Shown: positions 8,085-18,006, counted from the stretch's first letter. The stretch: 64,000 nt of DNA from Marinomonas ostreistagni (GCF_016888445.1 NZ_JAFEKF010000005.1:1-64000); one strand, 5' to 3'. Translations and numbers: made by a program. Notes: generated from the letters alone by a model not told the origin.

Positions 8085-8942
8085 ATGTCGACGTCCTTAA
8101 ACGCGACTCAGCGCAAACCGCGCCATAAACGAGTCTTACCAGGCCTTGGCTTAAGCCTGGGCAGCTCGTTGTTTTTTATAAGTTTAATTTTATTACTGCC
8201 GATGACTGGCTTGGTCATGCAAACCGCGCAAATGAGCTGGGCAGACTACTGGTACGTGATTACCGATGAGCGTGTCGTCGCTAGTTATCAAGTCACAGTT
8301 TGGGCTGCGCTGCTGGCCTCGATTTTCAATGGCGTGTTTGGCTTACTGCTGGCATGGGTGTTGGTGCGTTATGAATTCCCAGGCAAACGCTTACTGGATG
8401 CCCTAGTCGACTTACCTTTTGCCCTACCCACTGCTGTCGCGGGTATCACTCTGGCCACACTGTACGCCGAAAATGGCTGGTATGGCTCCTTGCTAGCGGA
8501 GCTTGGTATCAAAGTCGCTTATACGCCACTTGGCATCATTGTCGCCATGTCCTTTACCAGTATTCCGTTTGTTGTGCGTACCGTACAGCCCGTACTAGAA
8601 GAACTGTCTCCCGAGGAGGAAGAAGCGGGCATTACCCTTGGCGCATCTGATTGGTCGGTGTTTCGTCGCATCATCATGCCATCGTTATGGCCTGCACTAG
8701 TGACCGGCGTGGCGCTTTCGTTTACCCGCAGTTTGGGCGAATTTGGCGCGGTCATTTTCATCGCCGGCAACATGCCGTACGTCAGTGAAATCACTTCATT
8801 GATGATCTTCGTACGCCTACAAGAATTTGATTTCCCCGCTGCAAGCGCGATCGCTTCGGTGGTGTTAATCGTTTCCTTGGTGCTGTTGTTTGCCATCAAC
8901 ATCTGGCAAGCGCGTTATTTAAAACGTCTGCACGGACGTTAA
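8085..8942 (+). CDS. cysT: Sulfate ABC transporter permease CysT (CysU)
   Basis: This 285-residue inner-membrane permease has about six hydrophobic segments. The EAA loop that contacts the ATPase is visible as EEEEAGITLGASDWSVFRRIIMP near residues 178-200, and LVDLPFALPTAVAGITL is typical of CysT. It pairs with CysW to form the channel. It is the second gene of the sulfate operon and lies 15 bases upstream of cysW. Confidence 0.93.
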   Translation: MSTSLNATQRKPRHKRVLPGLGLSLGSSLFFISLILLLPMTGLVMQTAQMSWADYWYVITDERVVASYQVTVWAALLASIFNGVFGLLLAWVLVRYEFPGKRLLDALVDLPFALPTAVAGITLATLYAENGWYGSLLAELGIKVAYTPLGIIVAMSFTSIPFVVRTVQPVLEELSPEEEEAGITLGASDWSVFRRIIMPSLWPALVTGVALSFTRSLGEFGAVIFIAGNMPYVSEITSLMIFVRLQEFDFPAASAIASVVLIVSLVLLFAINIWQARYLKRLHGR

Positions 8943-8957
8943 TCGGAGGATCGATTT

Positions 8958-9815
8958 ATGGCCCCTAAACAAAGCCATCAACAACGCATTGGTGATCGAC
9001 CTGCGGTGAAATACACCCTGATCACTCTGACATTGGTACTGACCGCTGTACTCCTGGTCGTGCCGTTGGTCAGTATTTTTCAAAAAGCCTTTATCGACGG
9101 TTTAGCCGTTTACTGGCAAAGCTTAGCGGACCCAGATACCTTGCATGCCATCTGGTTAACGCTGTTTGTCGCCTTATTAACTGTGCCGATTAACTTGGTC
9201 TTTGGTGTGATGCTGGCTTGGTCGGTGACACGCTTTGAGTTTCCCGGTCGTAAGCTATTAATGACCTTAATGGATATTCCATTTGCCGTGTCGCCAGTGG
9301 TCGCTGGCCTGCTGTATTTACTGCTCTATGGTAACAATGGCTGGATCGGCGCTTGGCTGTACGAGCATGATCTACAGCTTATGTTTGCTTGGCCTGGGAT
9401 TGTCATGGTGACGGTATTTGTGACGTGCCCGTTTGTCGCCCGTGAGCTGATTCCACTGATGCAACAACAAGGCCGCGAAGACGAAGAAGCGGCGGTCATC
9501 CTCGGCGCATCCGGTTGGCAGCTGTTCCGTCGAGTGACCTTACCCAATATTAAATGGGCGCTGCTGTATGGCGTGATTTTGACCAACGCTCGCGCCGTCG
9601 GTGAATTTGGCGCCGTCTCGGTGGTATCAGGCAACATTCGTGGCGAGACCAACACTTTACCGCTGCATGTACAGCTGCTGTATGAGGATTACCAAGCCAC
9701 AGCCGCTTTCGCCAGTGCTTCGTTACTGGCCGCTATCGCGTTACTGACCCTGATATTTAAAGCATTCGTTGAGTGGCGCCAAGAGCGTGCCCACCGCGCT
9801 GAGACCGATCATTAA
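8958..9815 (+). CDS. cysW: Sulfate ABC transporter permease CysW
   Basis: This 285-residue permease is the partner of CysT. Its EAA loop reads EDEEAAVILGASGWQLFRRVTLP, and MDIPFAVSPVVAGLLYLLLYG is the CysW counterpart of the CysT membrane motif. A GGAGG-type site lies just before the ATG. It is followed within 15 bases by cysA. Confidence 0.93.
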   Translation: MAPKQSHQQRIGDRPAVKYTLITLTLVLTAVLLVVPLVSIFQKAFIDGLAVYWQSLADPDTLHAIWLTLFVALLTVPINLVFGVMLAWSVTRFEFPGRKLLMTLMDIPFAVSPVVAGLLYLLLYGNNGWIGAWLYEHDLQLMFAWPGIVMVTVFVTCPFVARELIPLMQQQGREDEEAAVILGASGWQLFRRVTLPNIKWALLYGVILTNARAVGEFGAVSVVSGNIRGETNTLPLHVQLLYEDYQATAAFASASLLAAIALLTLIFKAFVEWRQERAHRAETDH

Positions 9816-9827
9816 TAGGTGAACATC

Positions 9828-10925
9828 ATGAGTATTCGCTTAGACAATATTTCTAAAACATTCGACAAATTCCAAGCCCTGTCACCTATGTCTTTAAACA
9901 TCGAAGACGGTGAAATGATCGGCTTACTGGGCCCTTCAGGCTCAGGTAAAACAACCTTACTGCGTATCATTGCAGGTCTTGAAGGGGCTGATTCAGGGCG
10001 CATCCAATTCGGCCAACGTGACGTGACCAACCTGCACGTACGTGATCGTAACGTCGGGTTTGTATTTCAAAACTATGCCCTGTTTCGCCATATGACCGTG
10101 GCAGACAATGTGGCATTTGGTCTAGAAGTCATGGACGCCAAGCAGCGTCCTAACAAAGCCGAAATACAAAAACGCGTGCAACACTTGCTCGACATGGTAC
10201 AACTGGGTCACCTTGCCAAACGTTATCCGTCGCAACTGTCGGGCGGTCAAAAGCAACGTATTGCCTTGGCCCGTGCACTGGCTACTAAGCCCGATGTACT
10301 ACTGCTGGACGAGCCGTTTGGCGCACTGGACGCTAAAGTTCGTAAAGAGTTGCGCCGTTGGTTGCGCAACCTGCACGATGAGATTGGCTTTACCAGCGTG
10401 TTTGTCACCCACGACCAAGAAGAAGCCTTGGAGCTGTCGGATCGCGTGGTAGTGATGAGCAATGGCCACATTGAACAAGTGGATGCCCCAGCACAGCTAT
10501 ACGCTCAGCCAAACAGCCGCTTTGTATTTGATTTCTTGGGCAACGTTAACGTTTTTGATGCCGCCGCACAGGGCTCACGTCTAACGCATCAGGACGCTTG
10601 GCTTGAAACGCCTCATCAAGATGGCAAAACACAAGCAGGCCAACTCTACATTCGCTCCCACGAATTAGCGTTACACCCAGCGCCAACCACCCAAGCCCAT
10701 TTGCCGCTGCGTGTCATCGCCGTCAATCCAATCGGCCCTGAAGTACGCGTTGAGCTAGCGCCAGATGGCTGGCAAACCGAGCAAGTCTGGGAAGCCGATC
10801 TAAGTCATGCCGACTATGAGCGCCACCCTGTACAGCGTGGTGATCAAGTTTTTGCCGCGCCTACCTCAGGTTATTTCTTCACCGCTGATTCACAAGGTAG
10901 TCCAGAGCGCCTGCACTGGTCCTAA
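9828..10925 (+). CDS. cysA: Sulfate/thiosulfate ABC transporter ATP-binding protein
   Basis: This 365-residue ATPase energises sulfate import. Seen in order: Walker A GPSGSGKTT, Q-loop FVFQNYALF, signature LSGGQKQRIALARAL, Walker B VLLLDEPFGALD and the switch His in VFVTHDQEEAL. A C-terminal TOBE-like regulatory domain starts around residue 240. The ATG at 9828 follows AGGTGA; a GTG three codons earlier is less likely. It is the last gene of the sulfate operon. Confidence 0.94.
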   Translation: MSIRLDNISKTFDKFQALSPMSLNIEDGEMIGLLGPSGSGKTTLLRIIAGLEGADSGRIQFGQRDVTNLHVRDRNVGFVFQNYALFRHMTVADNVAFGLEVMDAKQRPNKAEIQKRVQHLLDMVQLGHLAKRYPSQLSGGQKQRIALARALATKPDVLLLDEPFGALDAKVRKELRRWLRNLHDEIGFTSVFVTHDQEEALELSDRVVVMSNGHIEQVDAPAQLYAQPNSRFVFDFLGNVNVFDAAAQGSRLTHQDAWLETPHQDGKTQAGQLYIRSHELALHPAPTTQAHLPLRVIAVNPIGPEVRVELAPDGWQTEQVWEADLSHADYERHPVQRGDQVFAAPTSGYFFTADSQGSPERLHWS

Positions 10926-10934
10926 CACCGCCTC

Positions 10935-10966
10935 AGATATAACCCACAACGGTGTGGGTTATATCT
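10935..10966 (+). terminator. Perfect 14-bp hairpin after cysA
   Basis: The arms 10935-10948 and 10953-10966 are perfectly complementary around the loop ACGG. No T-tract follows on the plus strand, so it looks like an mRNA 3'-end stabiliser or a weak terminator rather than a textbook one. Confidence 0.6.
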
Positions 10967-11088
10967 CTCCTCAATCTACTACCATCTTCTTATGGGTTTT
11001 TAGCTACTTTGCCTATACTCTGTTAACTAGAGCGAGGATGCTCACCTAGAGTCCTCTGAATAACAACAAAGATAGATAGGAACTTTTC

Positions 11089-12119
11089 ATGAAGATGACC
11101 AAACGTACGCTCGTTAAAGCCATTAGTGCCACCTTAGTATTAAGTGCTGCCGCTGGTACCACGAGCTTGGTTCACGCTGACGATCACAAACGCTCTTATG
11201 TGCTCGCAACGGCCTCCACTGGTGGCACGTTTTACCCTGTTGGGGTGGCACTGGCGACACTTACCAAAGTTAAATTAGAACCCACTCAAGGCATTTCCAT
11301 CTCTGCGATTAACTCCGCAGGCTCAGGGGAAAACATCAAACTGATGCGCGAAGACGAAGCCCAACTGGCCATCTTACAAGGGCTTTATGGTGCGTGGGCG
11401 TGGGAAGGTGAAGGACGCCTCGCTAACGATGGTCCGCAAAAAACCTGCGTTCGGTCACCATGTTGTGGCAAAACGTTGAGCAGTTTGTCGTCAATGCCGA
11501 GTACGTCGACTCGGGCACCATTTCGGACATGAGCAACTTAGCGGGCGAAAAGTTCTCTATCGGTAAGAAAAACTCAGGCACAGAAGGCTCAGGCCTAACG
11601 ATCCTCAACAACATGGACGTGCCAGTGGCCGATATCAACATGGCCTACATGGGCTATGCAGCATCTGCCGATGCCATGCAAAACGGCACCGTCGATGGTA
11701 TGAATATCCCTTCGGGCGTACCGACCAGCGCTATTACTCGTGCTTACGCAGCCTTAGGCGATGACATTACCATTCTTAACTTCACCGATGAGCAGATGAA
11801 ACAAGCCAATGGTAATTATCAGCTATGGACACGCTTTGAAATTCCGGCCAACACCTACCCTGGCCAAACCGAAGCGATCCAAACTATTGCTCAGCCAAAC
11901 TTCTTAGCGATTCGTGATGATGTGTCTGAAGAAGACGTGTATCAGCTGACCAAAACCATTTATGAAAACCTACCTTTCCTAAACGGCATCCACAAAGCGA
12001 CCAAAGCCATGGCGCTGGATAAAGCGATCGCAGGCTTACCTGTGCCATTGCATCCAGGTGCAGTGCGCTACTACCAAGAAGCCGGCATTACTATTCCCGA
12101 TCACTTGATCGCCGAGTAA
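11089..12119 (+). pseudogene. TAXI-family TRAP solute-binding protein, frameshifted
   Basis: The first frame (11089 to about 11443) encodes a signal peptide and the TAXI opening YVLATASTGGTFYPVGVALA with INSAGSGENIKLM. The second frame (from about 11445 to 12119) continues with LRSVTMLWQNVEQFVV, GEKFSIGKKNSGTEGSG and a full C-terminus ending DHLIAE. The break lies at a run of six A (11438-11443) in codons for GPQK. One more A would restore a single protein of about 343 residues. Sequence quality on both sides is normal for the family, so this is either a recent loss, an assembly error in a homopolymer, or slippage during expression. The partner permease follows at 12224 and is intact. TAXI receptors feed TRAP transporters for glutamate or other organic acids. 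Confidence 0.85.
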
Positions 12120-12127
12120 TGCCCATC

Positions 12128-12153
12128 AAAGGGTGGCTGATCAGCCACCCTTT
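12128..12153 (+). terminator. Terminator-like palindrome after the TAXI gene
   Basis: A perfect 26-base palindrome (13 bases each side, centre TGATCA) followed by ATTATATT. It starts 9 bases after the stop codon. It lies before the permease gene, so it probably uncouples the two. Confidence 0.75.
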
Positions 12154-12223
12154 ATTATATTGCTTAATGTCATTTTCTCGCGCCATGCCCGTGCGCGTCA
12201 GTACTGTATAAAAGGTCGTGCTT

Positions 12224-14350
12224 ATGTCAGAGACGCAGGTTAGCCAAGACCAAGAGCTACAACAAAGCCTTAAAAGCTTGGAGCTTGAACAACGGGAGGA
12301 AAATAGCCCTGTTGGTCGTATTATTTATTGGGTCGGTGTGGTGTTTGCCTTGGCCCATATTTACTTCAACACCTTAGGCACCTTGCCCGAACTGTGGGTA
12401 TCAGCGATCCACTTCAGTGGCTTTGCCTTTATCTGTGCCTTAATGGTGCCACTTCGTCACAGCGTTAGCTCATCAGGACAACGCTGGACACTGATCGCCG
12501 ATATCGCCTTAGGACTGGTTGCCATCGCGTGTGCCGTTTATTTAATCCTATTTGAGGACGCGCTCTACGATCGAGGCGTCACCTTTATCACCAGCGACTG
12601 GGTGGTTTCACTCGTTGCCATCGGTATTGCACTGGAACTTGCGCGCCGTACCACGGGCTGGTTTATTCCGAGTTTGATTGTCGTCGCCTTGACCTATGTT
12701 TTTTGGTGGGGGCCCTACATCGACGGGATCTTTGGCTTTGCAGGGCTTAGCTTAGAAACCGTATTGTTTCGCTCATTCTTTTCTTCCGAGGGTATGTTTG
12801 GCTCCATCGCCCGCATTTCATGGACTTATGTGTTCATGTTTATTCTGTTTGGCGCCTTCCTAGTGAAGTCCGGTGCCGGTGATTTTATTATCGAACTGTC
12901 ACGCTGCGCCGCCGGGCGCTTTGTTGGTGGCCCAGGCTTTGTCGCGGTCTTAGGCTCTGGCTTAATGGGCTCAGTGTCTGGCTCTTCGGTAGCCAACACC
13001 GTTTCTACTGGCGTGATCACCATCCCGATGATGCGTAAAGCGGGGTTCCCGGCGCGTTTCTCGGCTGGTGTCGAAGCCGCGGCCTCGACAGGTGGTCAGT
13101 TAATGCCTCCTGTGATGGGGGCTGGCGCTTTCATTATGGCTTCCTACACACAGATCCCTTATGTGGAAATCATCGCCGTCTCGACCCTACCAGCGTTGCT
13201 GTACTTCTTATCGGTGGGCTTTTATGTGCGCGTGGAAGCGATGCGTTCTCATGCTGATGCGGTGGAGCTCGAGTCACGTAGCGTTACAGAAGTCCTCAAG
13301 GAAGGCTGGCACTTTTTATTGCCGTTAGCCGTTTTGGTCGCGTTACTCATTTACGGTTTCACACCGACGTATGCGGCAGGCATTGCCATTATTTCTGTGG
13401 TCGCGGCGTCTTGGTTATCGAAAAATCCAATGAAGCCAAGAGACATCTTAGACGCGCTCGCACAAGGCTCACGCAATATGGCGACCACGGCGATTTTGCT
13501 GATTGCGGTCGGGCTAGTGGTCAATGTCGTCGCGATGACAGGGATCGGTAATACGTTTTCCTTGATGATTGCCGAGTGGTCCAACGGCAGTCTGCTGATC
13601 ATGCTCGCATTGGTCGCTTTAGCCTCGCTTATTTTAGGCATGGGCTTACCAGTAACAGCCGCCTATATTGTGCTTGCGACACTCTCAGCGCCAGCACTGT
13701 ATGGCCTGATCGCCGAGTCACAATTACTCGACTTGATCATGGCAGGCAATTTACCAGAGCAAGCCAAAACCATTTTTATGCTGATTGATCCGGACAAATA
13801 CGCCTTACTCTCAGCACCTATGAGCCAAGCTGAGGCACAAGCACTGATCGCCCAAGTACCCCCAGACTTTAAGAGTCAACTACTTGAGCAGGCGTTAAAT
13901 CCGATGACGCTTAGTGCTGCTCTGTTGTCCGCACATATGATTATCTTTTGGCTATCACAAGACTCAAATGTCACGCCTCCGGTATGTTTGACCGCGTTTG
14001 CGGCTGCCGCCATTGCGAAAACACCGCCTATGGCGACGGGCTTCACCGCGTGGAAAATTGCCAAAGGACTGTACATTGTGCCCTTACTCTTGGCCTATAC
14101 CGACTTCATTGGTGGCGAGCCACAGGATGTAGCACGCATCTTTGTGTTTGCGCTGTTTGGCATTTATGCTTTTGTCGGCTTGATGGAGGGCTATCTAGAA
14201 GGACCGCTACCACTGCTGCTAAGGCTGCTTTGTGGCGTGGCCGCTGGCTTAATGCTGTGGCCGCATACTAGTATCCTAATAGATAGTGCTGGATTGGTGC
14301 TGTTCTTAGGTCTGTTTATTTACAGCCGCAAACGCCGCCAAGCGCTTTAA
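12224..14350 (+). CDS. TRAP transporter fused permease (TAXI type)
   Basis: This 708-residue protein fuses a small-subunit-like N-terminal membrane part (residues about 35-190) to a DctM-like part with VLGSGLMGSVSGSSVANTVSTG, AAASTGGQLMPPVMGAGAFIMA, LILGMGLPVTAAYIVLA and DSNVTPPVCLTAFAAAAIA. Such fusions are the membrane half of TAXI-type TRAP transporters. The ATG at 12224 follows AAGG by eight bases; a GTG two codons up is the alternative. Its binding protein is the frameshifted gene immediately upstream, so the system may be silent unless that frameshift is corrected. Confidence 0.92.
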   Translation: MSETQVSQDQELQQSLKSLELEQREENSPVGRIIYWVGVVFALAHIYFNTLGTLPELWVSAIHFSGFAFICALMVPLRHSVSSSGQRWTLIADIALGLVAIACAVYLILFEDALYDRGVTFITSDWVVSLVAIGIALELARRTTGWFIPSLIVVALTYVFWWGPYIDGIFGFAGLSLETVLFRSFFSSEGMFGSIARISWTYVFMFILFGAFLVKSGAGDFIIELSRCAAGRFVGGPGFVAVLGSGLMGSVSGSSVANTVSTGVITIPMMRKAGFPARFSAGVEAAASTGGQLMPPVMGAGAFIMASYTQIPYVEIIAVSTLPALLYFLSVGFYVRVEAMRSHADAVELESRSVTEVLKEGWHFLLPLAVLVALLIYGFTPTYAAGIAIISVVAASWLSKNPMKPRDILDALAQGSRNMATTAILLIAVGLVVNVVAMTGIGNTFSLMIAEWSNGSLLIMLALVALASLILGMGLPVTAAYIVLATLSAPALYGLIAESQLLDLIMAGNLPEQAKTIFMLIDPDKYALLSAPMSQAEAQALIAQVPPDFKSQLLEQALNPMTLSAALLSAHMIIFWLSQDSNVTPPVCLTAFAAAAIAKTPPMATGFTAWKIAKGLYIVPLLLAYTDFIGGEPQDVARIFVFALFGIYAFVGLMEGYLEGPLPLLLRLLCGVAAGLMLWPHTSILIDSAGLVLFLGLFIYSRKRRQAL

Positions 14351-14355
14351 ACAGT

Positions 14356-14387
14356 AACACCTGAGCGCCCAGCGCGCTCAAGGTGTT
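14356..14387 (+). terminator. Terminator of the TRAP permease gene
   Basis: ACACCT..GAGCGC pairs with GCGCTC..AGGTGT with a one-base bulge, followed by TTATT. It separates the permease from the convergent deacetylase gene. Confidence 0.7.
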
Positions 14388-14407
14388 TATTGCTGAGGTC
14401 TTTGAGA

Positions 14408-15331
14408 CTATAGCCCTGTCATGACTTTTAAATGGCTAAACACCGCACGGCCTGTGGCATCTGTGTTGTAGCCACCTTCTAATACCGACACCATGCGACC
14501 CTCACAATAACGCTCGGCAATGTCCAGCAAGTGTTGTGTCACCCAGACAATATCTTCTTCTTTTAGCCGCAGCTGACCCATCGGATCTTCAGCCAGCGCA
14601 TCAAAGCCCGCCGAAATCATAATTAATTGTGGTTTAAATGCTTCCAATGCAGGAAACAAATCACGCTTATAGGCTGCGCGAAACTCTTCTCCCTTAGCGC
14701 CTTTTTCAAGTGGCATGTGCACAATATTGTCGTGCGATGCGCCTGGATCGGGGTAAGGGAACAATGGGTATTGGTAACTGGAGGCGTACAGCACGCGCGC
14801 ATCGCTTTCGAAAATGCTCTCTGTGCCATTGCCGTGATGACAGTCAATATCAATGATCGCGATACGCTCCAGTCCATACGCATCCAACGCATGACGCGCG
14901 CCCACCGCGATATTATTAAACACACAAAAGCCCATTGCTTTATCGTATTCGGCGTGATGCCCAGGTGGGCGCACGGCACAAAACGCATTGTTGACTTCGT
15001 CTTGCAGCACCATGTCGACTGCTTTGACCACTGCACCACTGGCACGTAAGGCGGCTTCTAAAGTATTGGGCATCATCAGTGTTTCATCATCCAACGCCAC
15101 ATGACCTTCCTCTGGCGCTCGAGCAAAAATCGAAGCAACGTACTCTGGGCAATGGGTCGCATTAAGCTGCGCCAGCGTTGCGCTATCGGCTTCTCGCCAG
15201 CGTAAAAAGTCCATGAGTTGGCCGGCGATCAGACGATTTTGGATCGCCTCTAAGCGCTGCGGTGATTCGGGATGATCGTCTGCCAGCTTGTGTTCTTCAC
15301 AGGCAGGGTGAGTAAGATAGGCCGTGGTCAT
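14408..15331 (-). CDS. Histone deacetylase-like amidohydrolase
   Basis: This 307-residue class II HDAC-family enzyme would be a Zn-dependent deacetylase of acetyl-lysine or acetylpolyamines. Visible motifs: DDHPESPQRL near residue 18, RPPGHHA at about 121 with the catalytic His pair, the zinc ligands in DIDCHHGNGT at about 161, SAGFDAL later, and EGGYN near the C-terminus with the usual Gly-Tyr. I chose the ATG at 15331 because MTTAYLTHPACEEHKL is the family start; the extra upstream codons do not fit. It is divergent from the Pat-type acetyltransferase, which suggests opposing action on the same targets (inference). Confidence 0.9.
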   Translation of the reverse strand: MTTAYLTHPACEEHKLADDHPESPQRLEAIQNRLIAGQLMDFLRWREADSATLAQLNATHCPEYVASIFARAPEEGHVALDDETLMMPNTLEAALRASGAVVKAVDMVLQDEVNNAFCAVRPPGHHAEYDKAMGFCVFNNIAVGARHALDAYGLERIAIIDIDCHHGNGTESIFESDARVLYASSYQYPLFPYPDPGASHDNIVHMPLEKGAKGEEFRAAYKRDLFPALEAFKPQLIMISAGFDALAEDPMGQLRLKEEDIVWVTQHLLDIAERYCEGRMVSVLEGGYNTDATGRAVFSHLKVMTGL

Positions 15332-15571
15332 GAGATATCCATCGCAAGTTGTCACCCAAATCAAAGGGCGCTGTTATTGTTATTCAGTCTGTGCCGAAGT
15401 CAGGCTACTATAGTAAACAGACTTAGCATCTGCCCTATATCAAGCCATAGCCAATACTGGGCAGCCAATCCGACATTGGTCTAGACTGCTATAACCATAA
15501 TGCATTCTCTGTCGTTGAGCGAGGGCCGTGCGCCAAGACGTTCGCTACAGATTTTTCAGGGAGAACGTTGC

Positions 15572-17992
15572 ATGCCAAATCACGCCCTTAAGTCCTTACT
15601 GATGCCTAACTCAGTATTGGTTTATACCGGTCAAGACAGCCAGAGTCCTCTGCTTCACGCTATTTTACGAGCTCTGTCTTATAGCGGCCGACGCGGCAGT
15701 GTATTTCTCTATGGTGCCGTTCCTGATGACAGTCTAGGTGTGTTGCCCTTTACCCAGATACAAGACTTTAGCGAACTGAGCAAAACCCCAGATCTTGCTA
15801 TCGTCGCGGGCGATGAGCAGCGCTTTTTAAGCGAGCTAATCGCCGAGTGTGGCACGCTAGGCATTCCGGCATTACTGGATTTCACCGGTAGCCGTGAAGA
15901 CAGCCATACGCTGTTTAAAGCCACGCGCACCCACAATGTGCGTCTACTCGGCCCCAATAGCTTTGGCTTATGTCGCCCCAAATTGGGCTTTTCTGCGTGG
16001 CTTGGGCTTACCCAACCCTTACCTGGGCGCTTAGCTCTGATCTCTCAATCCGGCACGGTCGCGAGTGCACTCGTCGACTGGGCCACTTGGCAAGGCATTG
16101 GCTTTTCCCAAATCGTGTCCATGGGCAGTCCGGTCGATGTGATGCCATCACAGATTTTGGAGTTTTTATCCAACGACTACGAAAGTCAGTCGGTGTTGAT
16201 GTATCTGCAAAAAATTGGCTCAACCACACGCTTCTTAAGTAGCTTGCGCGCCACCAGTCGCACCAAACCCGTGGCGGTGGTGGCAGAGCATAATATGGGC
16301 GCCGACCCTCGAGTGCTGGATGCAGCACTGAGCCGTACCGGTGCGGTACGCGGACGTCGTCTCAATGACTTGGTCGCCGCCGCTTCTGTGATGACCAATG
16401 CCCGCCGAGTTAAAGATGGTTCGCTAATGGTCATCGGCAATGGGGCAGGTCCTGGGGAATTGGCTGCTGAACGCGCCAAAGAACTCAACGTCAGCCTGCT
16501 GACACCAGAGGAGGATCTGCGTCATACCCTTGAAGACATTATGGCGGGACGCGGTAGCGTCGGCAGTATTACCACCGCGTGGGCCAGCTGTGAAGCCAAC
16601 TTGTTTGTCGATTTAGCCGAAGCCGCCCTAAGCGATAAGCACTGTGGTGCCGTATTACTGATGCTAAGCCCGACGGCACTGATCAATATCGCGTCTTTGT
16701 ACGATCAAGTGTTAGAGCTGCACAAGAAGCAGAAGAAGCTGGTGATGGTCTGTTTGCTGGGCGGCGGCCATATGGTGGCGATGCGCACTCGCATCAATGA
16801 AGCAGGCATTCCGACTTTTCGTACGCCTGAAGCGGCGATCGAAGGCTTCCAGTTTTTGGTGCAATTCCAGCGTAACCAGTTACTGGCGAAACAAACCCCA
16901 GACAGCCACGCCTTTCGCTTTAATATAGATGTCGCCGCCGCACGAGAGCAGCTAAAAGCGATGATTAAAGCGGGCAACAAATCACCGTCGGCAGATGATC
17001 TTAAAGGCGTATTTGAACTGTTTAATTTCCGCCTCACCTCGCGTCGCCAAGCCAACTTCTTGCTGCAAGCGCCGATTCATTTACGCGCCTTCCAAGACCC
17101 AGTATTTGGCCCAACCATAGGCTTATCCTTAGAAGGCGCCAATCAATGGCATCACCAAACCGAAGCCGTCGCCTTACCGCCGCTGAATACTATTTTGGCC
17201 AAAGACCTTATTCATCGCGCATTTCCCAACGTAGAATCATTTGAACTAGAAGACCTTTTGCGCAGCTTCTCAACTATGATTTGTGAGCTACCAGAGTTTG
17301 AATACTTGGAGCTTGCTGATGTGCGAATCCACGAAAGTGGCAGTATCTTTGCCGACGTCAAAGCGACGCTAAAAGGCTGCGGCAAACTCAAGCGCTACGA
17401 GCATTTAGCCATCCAACCTTATCCGCGCCAGTGGGTCAAAGAGGTCACCCTACGCGATGGTCAACAGATTACCATTCGCCCTATCTTGCCACGCGATGCC
17501 TACATGATGGCTGACTTCGTTAAAAATCTGTCCCACGAAAGCCGCTACTTCCGCTTCATCGCCAACATTTCCGAGCTCACACCGCGCATGATCGCCAGCT
17601 TGTCCCATATTGATTATGATCGCGAAATGGCACTCATCGCGGTCGGTGATAAAGATGGCGAGCCAGTAATGATGGGCGCAGCGCGCTTTAGCGATAACTT
17701 CGACGCGCAAAGCTGTGAGTTTGCTGTGGTCATCGGCGACGAATACCAAGGACACGGGTTAGCGGCTTTGCTGATGCGTCGCTTATTTTTGGTGGCGTAC
17801 TCGAAGGGGCTTAAAGAAATGCAAGGCACCGTCTTGTCAGAAAACAAACGTATGATCGAATTCTGCCGCCGTATTGGCTTTAGTATCAAGCGCGACCCTG
17901 ATGACATCAGCTTAGTCACCGCCTATATACGCCTTACACCTAAATTCATCGACGAGGTCAAACATAAACTCGCGCCACAACCCGTATCTTAA
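15572..17992 (+). CDS. Pat-type protein acetyltransferase (NDP-forming acyl-CoA synthetase-like plus GNAT)
   Basis: This 806-residue protein has a CoA-binding and CoA-ligase-like N-terminal half (LLGPNSFGLCRP, ALISQSGTVASALVDW), an ATP-grasp-like region around residues 470-650 and a GNAT domain at about 665-800 with EYQGHGLAALLMRRLF. This is the architecture of Pat/YfiQ, which acetylates acetyl-CoA synthetase and other proteins on lysine. The start at 15572 has AGGGAGA eight bases upstream. The first ATG of the open frame, 24 codons earlier, has no ribosome site and gives a non-homologous leader. Its neighbour is the deacetylase on the other strand. Confidence 0.9.
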   Translation: MPNHALKSLLMPNSVLVYTGQDSQSPLLHAILRALSYSGRRGSVFLYGAVPDDSLGVLPFTQIQDFSELSKTPDLAIVAGDEQRFLSELIAECGTLGIPALLDFTGSREDSHTLFKATRTHNVRLLGPNSFGLCRPKLGFSAWLGLTQPLPGRLALISQSGTVASALVDWATWQGIGFSQIVSMGSPVDVMPSQILEFLSNDYESQSVLMYLQKIGSTTRFLSSLRATSRTKPVAVVAEHNMGADPRVLDAALSRTGAVRGRRLNDLVAAASVMTNARRVKDGSLMVIGNGAGPGELAAERAKELNVSLLTPEEDLRHTLEDIMAGRGSVGSITTAWASCEANLFVDLAEAALSDKHCGAVLLMLSPTALINIASLYDQVLELHKKQKKLVMVCLLGGGHMVAMRTRINEAGIPTFRTPEAAIEGFQFLVQFQRNQLLAKQTPDSHAFRFNIDVAAAREQLKAMIKAGNKSPSADDLKGVFELFNFRLTSRRQANFLLQAPIHLRAFQDPVFGPTIGLSLEGANQWHHQTEAVALPPLNTILAKDLIHRAFPNVESFELEDLLRSFSTMICELPEFEYLELADVRIHESGSIFADVKATLKGCGKLKRYEHLAIQPYPRQWVKEVTLRDGQQITIRPILPRDAYMMADFVKNLSHESRYFRFIANISELTPRMIASLSHIDYDREMALIAVGDKDGEPVMMGAARFSDNFDAQSCEFAVVIGDEYQGHGLAALLMRRLFLVAYSKGLKEMQGTVLSENKRMIEFCRRIGFSIKRDPDDISLVTAYIRLTPKFIDEVKHKLAPQPVS

Positions 17993-18006
17993 GCCCTTCA
18001 AACAAC

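Noticed and set aside
11432..11460. Programmed ribosomal frameshift in the TAXI gene
   Set aside because: The A run could slip, but there is no clear stimulatory stem or SD-like sequence. A simple one-base deletion or sequence error is the simpler reading.
14627..15049. 140-residue open frame antisense to the deacetylase gene
   Set aside because: It is the reverse-strand shadow of a well supported HDAC-family gene and shows no domain.
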